From contig NZ_BAAAZF010000001.1 of assembly GCF_039536765.1 (NCBI RefSeq), forward strand, positions 2,046,001 to 2,110,000: a DNA stretch of 64,000 nucleotides, written 5' to 3'. Position numbers and translations under genes: made by a program. The notes under the pieces are model-generated. The model was not told the origin of the DNA and ran no database searches. It worked only from the letters and a program-made list of their open reading frames with translations. This stretch comes from Parerythrobacter jejuensis. GTDB taxonomy: Bacteria; Pseudomonadota; Alphaproteobacteria; Sphingomonadales; Sphingomonadaceae. Positions 8,909 through 16,146 of this stretch are shown in pieces (the stretch's first letter is position 1; the number at the start of each line of letters is the position of its first letter).

Positions 8909-10110
8909 GAATTCTCCATGTCGTCGGAGATTCCAATCCCGCCATGGGCGGCGCCATCGAAGGGGTCTTCCAACTTGGCGATGCCTACAGGGCGATGGGC
9001 CATGTCCAGGAGCTGCTGACCCTCGATGCTCCGGATGATCCTTGGGTGGCAGCGGCACCCTCACCTGTCCACGCGCTTGGCCACCAAAGAACTGAGGCTC
9101 CTGGCGCACTCGGGCAATGGGCAGAGAAACTTCGCCCGCCGACGCAAGCAATTTCTTGGTTGCGAACAAACCTGGCCAACTATGACGCAGTCGTCGTCGA
9201 TGGATTGTGGAACACATCCACTTTGACTGCACGATGGGTCTTGCCCCGCGCCGGAGTGCCCTACGCTGTATTCTCGCACGGCATGCTTGATCCCTATTTC
9301 CGCACAACGCAGCCCGGTAAGGAATGGATCAAGCGACAGCTTTTCCGGGTGAATGAAAGGGTGCTGTTGCGAGGGGCGGAAGCCGCCTTGTTCACGACGC
9401 AACAAGAGCGAGACCTGGCTATCGAGGCTTGGCCAGGCTGGAAGAAAATTGAGAGCGAGGTGGTGGGGTTCGGCACCGGCGAGCCACCGGTTCGAAGCCC
9501 GGCCATGGCCGCTGCTTTCGCTGAGGCTGTTCCCGATGCTGCAGGTGAGCCGTACCTGCTGTTCCTCAGTCGTTTGCACCCCAAGAAAGGGTGCGAGATC
9601 CTACTTGAGGCCTTCGCGACTGCTGATCTGCCGGCCAATTTGCGGCTGGTCATGGCCGGGCCCGGTGATGCCGGATATGTGACCAAGCTGCGGGCGCAGG
9701 CAGAAGCGCTTGGCATTGGCGCGCGCACAGACTGGCCGAGAATGTTGAGCGGGAACGCCAAGTGGGGCGCGCTTTACGGCTGCGAAGCGATGGCATTGAT
9801 TTCACACCAGGAGAATTTTGGCGTCGTGGTGGCCGAAGCACTGGCGTGTGCCCGCCCAGTTGTCATCTCTGATCAGGTCAACCTCCATGGCACAATCAGT
9901 GCGGCCGGTTCGGGGATCGTTTGTGACAACAATGCTCCCTCGGCGCGCGAGGCGCTTGCAACAATCATGGCAATGTCACGGGAAGATCGAACCGCCATGG
10001 GCCAGGCAGGTCGCACGCAATTCGATCGCGAATTCGCGATGCGCCGCACCGCCGAGAGAATTTTGGCGTTGTTCGAGAGATCGCAGAACGAAAGCACCAA
10101 CAACGGATAA
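8905..10110 (+). CDS. Glycosyltransferase family 4 protein
   Basis: GT-B glycosyltransferase of 401 residues, expected to act on the growing exopolysaccharide repeat at the cytoplasmic face. The N-terminal half begins RILHVVGDSNPAMGGAIEGV, the usual nucleotide-free acceptor side, and includes AVFSHGMLDPYFR. The C-terminal donor half has LLFLSRLHPKKGCEILLEAF, VMAGPGDAGY and the E-x7-E region ENFGVVVAEALACARPVVISD. The start is GTG, inside the stop of the short upstream ORF; no better ATG lies nearby. Downstream, a 55-bp gap with a palindrome separates it from the SGNH cassette. The sugar specificity is unknown. Confidence 0.9.
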   Translation: MRILHVVGDSNPAMGGAIEGVFQLGDAYRAMGHVQELLTLDAPDDPWVAAAPSPVHALGHQRTEAPGALGQWAEKLRPPTQAISWLRTNLANYDAVVVDGLWNTSTLTARWVLPRAGVPYAVFSHGMLDPYFRTTQPGKEWIKRQLFRVNERVLLRGAEAALFTTQQERDLAIEAWPGWKKIESEVVGFGTGEPPVRSPAMAAAFAEAVPDAAGEPYLLFLSRLHPKKGCEILLEAFATADLPANLRLVMAGPGDAGYVTKLRAQAEALGIGARTDWPRMLSGNAKWGALYGCEAMALISHQENFGVVVAEALACARPVVISDQVNLHGTISAAGSGIVCDNNAPSAREALATIMAMSREDRTAMGQAGRTQFDREFAMRRTAERILALFERSQNESTNNG

Positions 10111-10125
10111 AGTCCTTTCCTACAA

Positions 10126-10142
10126 ATAACCATAATGGTTAT
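10126..10142. promoter_or_regulatory. Perfect 17-nt palindrome, possible operator
   Basis: ATAACCAT-A-ATGGTTAT is perfectly symmetric around one base and lies 22 bp before the ATG of the next gene, in a short AT-rich patch of an otherwise GC-rich region. This looks like a dimer-binding site controlling the two-gene SGNH cassette. The regulator is unknown and no second copy was noticed in the window. Confidence 0.4.
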
Positions 10143-10164
10143 GCGCAGCTCGAAAGGAGTTGCC

Positions 10165-10515
10165 ATGCCTGATTCTCTGCCCCCGATCCGCCACCCTTCC
10201 CGATTTGTCCCTCTTTCGGCCGTAGCCACAGGAGTACCCGGAGAACCCGCGTTGCCGGTCAGCGCCACCAATCCGGTTCCCTGTCGTGACCAACCCTTGC
10301 GTGGCGCGCGCATGCTCTCCGCTGATATCGCGGTCGAGCCCGGCATCGCGCTCCTGGTCGATTGCAGCGTTGCCGGCCTCGCCTCATTCACGCTTGAGGA
10401 TGGATCCACGCTTTCGCTGACTCTCGCCCCCGGGCTCACGATGTTGCCCCTGGCCGTGTCCACTGTTGCCTCGGCCAATCAGACAGCGCAGTTTGACGCG
10501 TGGGTGCTCGACTGA
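10165..10515 (+). CDS. Hypothetical protein upstream of SGNH hydrolase
   Basis: A 116-residue protein without signal peptide or membrane helix. The ATG is preceded by AAAGGAG at good spacing, better than an in-frame ATG 30 nt upstream. The sequence starts MPDSLPPIRHPSRFVPLS and is then a run of short strand-like segments (LSADIAVEPGIALLVDC, SFTLEDGSTLSLTLAPG, TMLPLAVSTV) ending AQFDAWVLD. This build reminds me of small beta proteins at the base of phage or gene-transfer-agent tail spikes, but only in style; no motif proves it. Its stop overlaps the next ATG (TGATG), so it is translationally coupled to the SGNH hydrolase and the two probably act together. Confidence 0.7.
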   Translation: MPDSLPPIRHPSRFVPLSAVATGVPGEPALPVSATNPVPCRDQPLRGARMLSADIAVEPGIALLVDCSVAGLASFTLEDGSTLSLTLAPGLTMLPLAVSTVASANQTAQFDAWVLD

Positions 10516-11981
10516 TGCTGGCGCTACATGCTCCGCGCGCAGCGGCTCCCGACAAGCTGACCTCACTTGCTGGTGATGCCATCATTCCTCAATTGATTGA
10601 TCCCATGCCGACAGTAAGCGAGAGCGCGTCCTCTACCCTCCCGCGCTATTGGCCGACCTCCAGCGGTACGCCCTTCTACCAAATGGCTTCGGCACCTCAG
10701 GGCGGGGTCTTTACCTTCTGCCGTGGCCTGCCGGGTAGCACCCAGTCGGGCATTACCTATTCCGAAGGCCGCGTGATGACCGCCTCGAATGCAGGCGCGC
10801 GCGCCACGCTTGGCCAGCAGTGGTCGTTCATTCACGAGGGTGCCAAGATCGAGCTGCAGGTTCGAAGCAATCCGCACGGCTTCCTCGTCCGGGTCGACAA
10901 CAAGTTTCTTTCACTTGAGCCATACCAGACTTCAGGCCAGACCATCGTTACTCTTGATTTCGGGATGTTGGCCCGCCGTCGGATCGATCTCATCTCTTGG
11001 GGCATGGGCTTCGCCGGTATTTTCACCGATCCCACCGATAGCGTGTTTGCCGCTACCTTGCGCGGGCCACGGGCGATTATCTTTGGAGACAGCTTCACGA
11101 CTCCCGCACCAACAAACTGGGCAACTTGGTTTGGCCATGCGATGGGTTGGGACGACGTCTGGCCCAGCGGTGTCGGCGGCACCGGCTTCGTCAATGACGG
11201 CAATGGCAATGCAGTCTCCCTACCTGACCGTGTTGCGACCGACATTGTGCCTTACAACCCCGACCTCGTATTCTTGCATGCTGGCCTCAATGATTTTCTG
11301 GTCCCGCCTGATGAAGTGGAGGAAGGGGCTTTCCATACTGTCAGGCGCATCCGCGACGCATTGCCCTCTACGCAGGTCGTCGGGGGTGCCGATACCGCTT
11401 TCGGCATTGAAGCCTGGAGCGCAGCCAATCTTGACACGCTGGACGCCATCCGCACGGGTATTGAACGCGGGGGCGGGCACTGGATTAGTCCGGTCGAACT
11501 GCCTCTTGCCTTTGCCGGTCAGCCGATTGGTGCGGAGGCGACGCTATATGCGCCCGTTTCTGCGGGCCAAGCGGGAAATGATGGTACGCCCGACAGCGTA
11601 ACCCATCCCAACGGGTTCACGTGTAATACGGCAGTCGACAATTCGCTGGTCAACCTGCGGATCGGTTCGGTGGTCGAGATCGGGAGCGGACCCAATCGGG
11701 AACGGGTCGCGATTACAAGCGTGGGTTTCCATCACGCTCGCCTCGTTTACGGCTTTGACGGTGCGATGCAGTATGACCACGTGGCAGGGGAACCCGTCCG
11801 TGAAGTTGGCCCTTGTTTCGTAACGGGCCATGGTACGTCGGCCAGTCCTTCAGGCTGGGGCAGCGCCGACCGCTTCATTGGAGTGGACAACTTCCACTAC
11901 TCTCCGGAAGGCCATCGGGCGCTGGGCGCGGTCAATGCGGCATTGTTGCGGCAGCACTTACGCGGACGCCCGTTGATCTAG
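10515..11981 (+). CDS. SGNH/GDSL-family hydrolase without export signal
   Basis: A 488-residue protein with an SGNH hydrolase domain. Block I is GDSFTTPAP at about residue 194 (nucleophile Ser), the Gly block is around GVGGTGFVNDGNG, block III is HAGLNDF (Asn), and block V is DNFHYSPEGH (Asp and His). About 100 residues are inserted before block V (TLYAPVSAGQ to GPCFVTGHG), probably a small beta domain. The roughly 190 N-terminal residues are a separate beta-rich domain. Such enzymes remove or transfer acetyl or other acyl groups on sugars. No signal peptide is visible, which is odd for an enzyme acting on a capsule. It is coupled to the gene before it and sits among glycosyltransferase genes. 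Confidence 0.85.
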   Translation: MLALHAPRAAAPDKLTSLAGDAIIPQLIDPMPTVSESASSTLPRYWPTSSGTPFYQMASAPQGGVFTFCRGLPGSTQSGITYSEGRVMTASNAGARATLGQQWSFIHEGAKIELQVRSNPHGFLVRVDNKFLSLEPYQTSGQTIVTLDFGMLARRRIDLISWGMGFAGIFTDPTDSVFAATLRGPRAIIFGDSFTTPAPTNWATWFGHAMGWDDVWPSGVGGTGFVNDGNGNAVSLPDRVATDIVPYNPDLVFLHAGLNDFLVPPDEVEEGAFHTVRRIRDALPSTQVVGGADTAFGIEAWSAANLDTLDAIRTGIERGGGHWISPVELPLAFAGQPIGAEATLYAPVSAGQAGNDGTPDSVTHPNGFTCNTAVDNSLVNLRIGSVVEIGSGPNRERVAITSVGFHHARLVYGFDGAMQYDHVAGEPVREVGPCFVTGHGTSASPSGWGSADRFIGVDNFHYSPEGHRALGAVNAALLRQHLRGRPLI

Positions 11982-11987
11982 CCCGGC

Positions 11988-12047
11988 GGCACGCTGGCAG
12001 CTAGGGATGATGACAATGGAACAGCCAACCATCCCTGCCAGCGTGCC
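11988..12047 (+). promoter_or_regulatory. Strong hairpin over the start site of the next glycosyltransferase gene
   Basis: GGCACGCTGGCAG (11988-12000) pairs perfectly with CTGCCAGCGTGCC (12035-12047), and GGATG (12005-12009) pairs with CATCC (12030-12034). The result is 18 base pairs with one 4-nt bulge (CTAG) and a 20-nt loop. The AGGGATG that serves as ribosome site and first start codon is inside the stem, while a further in-frame ATG at 12016 lies in the loop. No T-run follows, so it is not a normal terminator. It probably limits translation initiation or protects an RNA end. Confidence 0.6.
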
Positions 12048-12987
12048 TTCGCTGACGGTCGTCGTCCTTACACGAGATGAGGAAATCCACATCGCTCGTG
12101 CGCTAGCATCGCTTGATGGCCTCGCGAGCAGGATCGTGGTGGTCGATTCCGGATCATACGACAAGACCCGCGAAATCGCAGCTGCGACCGGCGCCAACGT
12201 GTTCGAACGTCCGTGGGTCAACTATGCTGACCAATTCCAGTGGGCACTAGATCACACCGGCATCAACACCGAGTGGACGATGCGCCTGGATGCCGACGAG
12301 TGGCTGGGCAAGGACCTAGTCGCCTCGCTCCGACAAGCCTTGGCGAACAGCGACGGCGGAGTCAGCGCAATCAGCCTCGACCGCCAACATCATTTCATGG
12401 GTCGATGGATCCGGCATGGCGGGCGATATCCGTTGCGGCTGTTGCGACTCTGGCGAACCGGTATGGGCCGGATCGAGCAACGCTGGATGGACGAGCATAT
12501 TGTCGTCGACCGGGGCCGCATTCGTCATGTTCCTGGGACGTTTGTCGATCAGAATGAAAACGACCTGTCGTTCTTCACCACCAAGCACGATGCCTACGCC
12601 ACCCGAGAGGCATTGGACGCGTTGATTGCTAAGCACGCTCTATTCGATCTGCCTGAAGATGGCGCGCTGGAGAGCACTGGACAGGCCAGGCAGACACGCA
12701 CGATCAAAAACGGATGGTATAACCGACTGCCAACTGGCTTGGGTCCACTGCTCTATTTTCTCTACCGTTATATCCTGCAGCTGGGTTTCCTCGATGGAAG
12801 GCCAGGCCTGATTTATCATGTACTGCAGGGTTTCTGGTATCGGTTCCTTGTCGATGCCAAGCGGGTCGAACTGGAGCAGACAATCGATGGCGCCGAGACC
12901 GCCGCAGAGAAGGTGGACAGACTGAGCAAGGCCACCGGTCATGACCTCGCGGCATTTGCCGCTTCGCAGACGCAATTGCCGCGCTAG
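12007..12987 (+). CDS. Glycosyltransferase family 2 (WaaE/KdtX-like)
   Basis: A 326-residue GT-A glycosyltransferase. Residues about 15-110 have the family 2 core: LTVVVLTRDEEIHIARAL, IVVVDSGSYDKT, and the metal-binding MRLDADEW. These motifs match the WaaE/KdtX group, which adds beta-linked glucose to lipopolysaccharide core or exopolysaccharide units. The C-terminal third has amphipathic and hydrophobic stretches (LGPLLYFLYRYILQLG) typical for membrane attachment in this group. Three candidate starts (12007, 12010 and 12016) lie in or beside a strong RNA hairpin. The stop overlaps the oppositely read next gene by 4 nt, closing the plus half of the locus. The acceptor is unknown. Confidence 0.9.
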   Translation: MMTMEQPTIPASVPSLTVVVLTRDEEIHIARALASLDGLASRIVVVDSGSYDKTREIAAATGANVFERPWVNYADQFQWALDHTGINTEWTMRLDADEWLGKDLVASLRQALANSDGGVSAISLDRQHHFMGRWIRHGGRYPLRLLRLWRTGMGRIEQRWMDEHIVVDRGRIRHVPGTFVDQNENDLSFFTTKHDAYATREALDALIAKHALFDLPEDGALESTGQARQTRTIKNGWYNRLPTGLGPLLYFLYRYILQLGFLDGRPGLIYHVLQGFWYRFLVDAKRVELEQTIDGAETAAEKVDRLSKATGHDLAAFAASQTQLPR

Positions 12988-13790
12988 CCAGCCTTGAACA
13001 ACGGACCCTTCTGCAATCGTTCGATCGTTCTTCTCGGGTGCCTCAAATGCTTCGCCAACCGGAGCGCACGCGAACCGAGATCGTCCCGCCAATCCCATGG
13101 TCGCCCCATCAAGCGTTCGAAATTGCGTAACGCATTGGCATGGTGTCGCTCTGCCAACTTGCCGGACATCGTTATCGAGTCGGCATGCAACCGATAAGCG
13201 CCCAAGACAGCATCGATCACTTCGATCCGCGCTCCGGACAGAAACAGCGATGTCAGCAATCCCCCGTCCCAATTGCCCCGATCCGAAGCGTCGAAGCCGC
13301 CTGCTTTTCTAAACGCATCGGCCCGGATAAATGTCGCGGGCTGGATCTGGACATGCGCACCAGTGGCGACCGCATAGCGCTGAAATGGCTCGGACCAGAC
13401 GCAGCGAATGTGCTTCCCGGTTTCGTCGATCACTTCGGCATGGCCGCACAGCACATCGACTTCCGGATGGGCAGCAAAATATTGCGCCGCACATGCAAAC
13501 GCCCCTGGCAACACCAGATCGTCTGAATTGAGATAGTAAAAAATGTCGCCCGTGGCTTGCGCGAAGCCTTTGTTCAGACCGTCTGCAGGGCCCTCATCGG
13601 GTTCGAATACCCGGATGATCCGAGGATCTGGATTGGCGTCGATGATTGCTCTGCTTGTGTCAGTGGAGCCAGGATCGCATAGGATGTACTCGATCTCTGC
13701 ATGTGTCTGGGACAGAACCGAATCCATTGCAGCCAGCAGGAAGGCATCCTGATTGTAGGAGATGGTGACGACGCTGAAGCGCGGTGTCAT
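12984..13790 (-). CDS. Glycosyltransferase family 2 protein
   Basis: A 268-residue GT-A glycosyltransferase and the last gene of the minus-strand half of the exopolysaccharide locus. It begins RFSVVTISYNQDAFLLAAMD, then shows EYILCDPGSTDTSRAII, GPADGLNKGFAQATGDIFYY and LNSDD, the metal-binding DxD-type motif. The acceptor part includes GGFDASDRGNWDGGLL and ends in a basic helix. It has no membrane helix. It overlaps the upstream acyltransferase gene by 4 nt, so the two are coupled. It likely adds one sugar to the repeat unit; which one is not visible. Confidence 0.9.
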   Translation of the reverse strand: MTPRFSVVTISYNQDAFLLAAMDSVLSQTHAEIEYILCDPGSTDTSRAIIDANPDPRIIRVFEPDEGPADGLNKGFAQATGDIFYYLNSDDLVLPGAFACAAQYFAAHPEVDVLCGHAEVIDETGKHIRCVWSEPFQRYAVATGAHVQIQPATFIRADAFRKAGGFDASDRGNWDGGLLTSLFLSGARIEVIDAVLGAYRLHADSITMSGKLAERHHANALRNFERLMGRPWDWRDDLGSRALRLAKHLRHPRRTIERLQKGPLFKAG

Positions 13791-14452
13791 GAGATGAAAC
13801 CGCTGGTCCGGCGGAAATACTCCAGATCCTCGGGCAAATCTCCGACCCGCTCGGCGGGATTGCCGCGATACAGCCCCAAGGGGCCTGTATCGTCCAATTC
13901 GTAGACCGAACCTGCACCAATCATCGATCGGTCCGGCAGCGAGCTTCCTTTCAGGAGCGTGCAGCGGGATCCGACAAAGGCGAATTCCCCGACACGGATC
14001 GGCGCAGCATCTTGCCGGGCGGCACGAAAATCAAAACTATGGCTGATAATCTGGGAATGCCATCCGGCAAATGTCGCAAAGGCACCGATCGTCACGCCAC
14101 CGGTGCAATCGATCAGGTGGCGATGGGTTATCGCGGCCTCTCGCCCGATCGTCAGGCTCGGGTCACGCTGGGGCAGATGCTTGAAAAAGTCCGCTGAATT
14201 CGCAGGCACGGCCGTAATCCAGTTCAGATTGCCAAGCCGGGCGCCGTCCCCCAATTCGAGGCGAGACAGTCCCTTGATGACTGTGAGGCTGCCGATGATG
14301 GCATCCCGGCCCAGGACAAGCTGCTTCGCCAATATGATTGAGCGCCCGATTGTTGCCCCCGGGCCTATGGAAAATCCGGGTAACAATCCCAAAAGGGGGC
14401 GTCTCAGGAACCAGGGCAAAGGGAGGATCAATAGCTGGAACAGGAGCTTCAT
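13787..14452 (-). CDS. Hexapeptide-repeat acyltransferase
   Basis: A 221-residue protein of the left-handed beta-helix acyltransferase class, likely acetylating a sugar of the repeat unit with acetyl-CoA. The N-terminus has a hydrophobic, basic membrane-binding helix (KLLFQLLILPLPWFLRRPLL). Repeats of the hexapeptide kind run from about residue 29 (IGPGATIGRSIILAKQLVLG) to about 190, including TGGVTIGAFATFAGWHSQ, where His may be catalytic, and MIGAGSVYELDD. The C-terminal YRGNPAERVGDLP is typical of WcaF/NodL-like enzymes. It follows a second such gene after 3 nt and overlaps the downstream glycosyltransferase gene by 4 nt. Confidence 0.85.
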   Translation of the reverse strand: MKLLFQLLILPLPWFLRRPLLGLLPGFSIGPGATIGRSIILAKQLVLGRDAIIGSLTVIKGLSRLELGDGARLGNLNWITAVPANSADFFKHLPQRDPSLTIGREAAITHRHLIDCTGGVTIGAFATFAGWHSQIISHSFDFRAARQDAAPIRVGEFAFVGSRCTLLKGSSLPDRSMIGAGSVYELDDTGPLGLYRGNPAERVGDLPEDLEYFRRTSGFIS

Positions 14453-14455
14453 CGT

Positions 14456-15025
14456 TCACTCCTGTTCCTGCCGATGGCCGACCTGTTGGGCGGGGTTGCC
14501 GGTCCAGATAGTTCCAGCGGGAATGTCGCGCGTGACGCAGGCCCGCGCACCCACCACAGCGCCATCACCGATCGCAACACCAGGGCCGATGAAGGCTTCG
14601 GCTGCGACCCATGCCTTTGGCCCAATCGTGACGGGCTTGGTGACGAGTTGGTGGGACGCATCTCTGTGATCGTGATCGCCCGCACACAGGAACGCACGCT
14701 GGGAAACGATGGCACCGGCCCCGATACAGATCGGCGCCATGTTGTAGCATTCCACACCCTGACCGAGTGTTGACCATTCGGCCATTTCAAGATGGCGCGG
14801 CAGCCAGATCTTCGCAGTCGGATAGATCTTGGCACCGCTTGCGATCCGGGCGCGGAACAGGCGCAACAACTGGCGGCGCCAGCCCCAGCCAAACGGAGGC
14901 GGCGCGAGCCAGGCGAGGCCACGCCAGACAATCGTGAAGCACAGCCTCTCCAGCCGGTTGGCAAGCGAAAAGCTGGGGCCGCCACGCAGCGTACCGTGTT
15001 CCGAGGCGTCGAGGGGCTCGCTCAT
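14456..15025 (-). CDS. WcaF-like acetyltransferase
   Basis: A 189-residue left-handed beta-helix acetyltransferase resembling WcaF of colanic acid synthesis. Characteristic pieces are YPTAKIWLPRHLEMAEWS, LGQGVECYNMAPICIG, AFLCAGDHDH (with the probable catalytic His), VTIGPKAWVAAEAFIGPG and TIWTGNPAQQVG. The longer open frame upstream has no family match; the ATG chosen here (MSEPLDASEHG) overlaps the stop of the preceding gene as ATGA, which supports coupling. It probably O-acetylates a sugar of the exopolysaccharide. Together with the WcaI- and WcaJ-like genes it gives the locus a colanic-acid-like flavour. Confidence 0.88.
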   Translation of the reverse strand: MSEPLDASEHGTLRGGPSFSLANRLERLCFTIVWRGLAWLAPPPFGWGWRRQLLRLFRARIASGAKIYPTAKIWLPRHLEMAEWSTLGQGVECYNMAPICIGAGAIVSQRAFLCAGDHDHRDASHQLVTKPVTIGPKAWVAAEAFIGPGVAIGDGAVVGARACVTRDIPAGTIWTGNPAQQVGHRQEQE

Positions 15026-16146
15026 CCAGCCTGCTCCAAGCTTACCTTCGACACTTGGATACGTTTCTGGCTGACTGCGTCTTCCCGCATGTGAAGTTCC
15101 AGCGTGATCCCCTCGCATCCGGACGGGATGGCAAGCTGCCATTGCCCCACGGCGCGCTCGCTCTGGAACAGTAAGCCTTCTCCTGCGCACTGGACGCGCC
15201 ATTCTGCACCATCCCCAGCATCCGGACCTTCTGCACGAAGCTGGAATGCCCCTTCCACAGCAGGGAATTGCTGGATCAGGACTGCCCCCGCTCCATCAGC
15301 CTGCCGTGTCAGAGTGATGCCTGCACCACCTGTCTGGTCGACCCTTGCCGGGCTGCGTGGCACGATTCGCCATTCTCCGCCCAAAGCTTGCCCACCAATC
15401 CTGAGATTCCGGAATTCGCCATCATACAGCAGCGAGTTCACGGCTCGTGGGTCGGCCAGCGTCTGTCGCCACAGCTCCCTGGCCACATCGTCGGCACCAT
15501 CGGCCGTGAGATTCGCGCTGATTGTGCCGACAATCCTGCGATGCCAGGGGCCATTTTCGCGATCAAGCGAACGCGCGAAGGCAAGGCGACCGGCTTGGCT
15601 TTCAGGGTCTGCCGGCGGAAGGCGCAAATAGGTAATCCACCATAGCGCCTCCGAATTTCTGCTCGCACGGTCGGCGAGGGCTTGTGGCCCCCCTTGCATG
15701 CGCATGACTGCATCTGCGGCGCGTGCCGCATTTTCGCCTCCACCTGCTCTCCCGAGGGCATCGACCCGCTGTGCTGCAATCGTCGGATTGTTTGCGGTCA
15801 GCGCTGCTTCGACAAGGCGTGCATTGGTAATCGGGTCACGCCAGCCAAGCGCTGCCGAAAGATTGAGGCTGGCAGTTTCGTCCGCAGCCGCCCCGCCCAC
15901 CGTAGCGAGGGTCAATGCGGGTTGCGCGTAGGGCATGGCTTTGATTGCCCGGGACGCGAACTGACCGCCCAATGCTTGCTCGCCATTGCTCCAAAAAGAG
16001 CCCGCAGCTGCCATTTGTAGTGAGGCATCCCACGGCGCCAGAATTGCGAAAGAGGGCGCCGCTGCCGGTACAGCCCGTGGCACGAGGAAAAGCGACCCGA
16101 GCGCACCCGCCAATACGGTCAGCCCGATTGCCACCGGGCGCCGCAT
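15022..16146 (-). CDS. Envelope-anchored protein of unknown function in the exopolysaccharide locus
   Basis: A 374-residue protein I do not recognise. Residues 1-28 form a signal or membrane anchor (RRPVAIGLTVLAGALGSLFLV), so the rest should be periplasmic. From about 40 to 230 it is Ala-rich and helical, with repeat-like pairs (LGGQFASRAIKAMPYAQPA, WRDPITNARLVEAALTANN) that suggest a TPR-like solenoid. From about 235 on it looks like a beta-sandwich (FRNLRIGGQALGGEWRIV, GAGITLTRQADGAGAVLIQ, WQLAIPSGCEGITLELH), as in carbohydrate-binding folds. Its ATG overlaps the wzc-like stop by one base (TGATG), and its stop overlaps the wcaF-like ATG. I infer a periplasmic factor that binds or guides the polymer. 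Confidence 0.75.
   Translation of the reverse strand: MRRPVAIGLTVLAGALGSLFLVPRAVPAAAPSFAILAPWDASLQMAAAGSFWSNGEQALGGQFASRAIKAMPYAQPALTLATVGGAAADETASLNLSAALGWRDPITNARLVEAALTANNPTIAAQRVDALGRAGGGENAARAADAVMRMQGGPQALADRASRNSEALWWITYLRLPPADPESQAGRLAFARSLDRENGPWHRRIVGTISANLTADGADDVARELWRQTLADPRAVNSLLYDGEFRNLRIGGQALGGEWRIVPRSPARVDQTGGAGITLTRQADGAGAVLIQQFPAVEGAFQLRAEGPDAGDGAEWRVQCAGEGLLFQSERAVGQWQLAIPSGCEGITLELHMREDAVSQKRIQVSKVSLEQAG

Noticed and set aside
12984-12987. Convergent glycosyltransferase genes overlapping by 4 nt
   Set aside because: Both frames are intact, and similar short overlaps occur at 53511-53514 and, at 26 nt, 26267-26292. This is ordinary compaction, not a frameshift.
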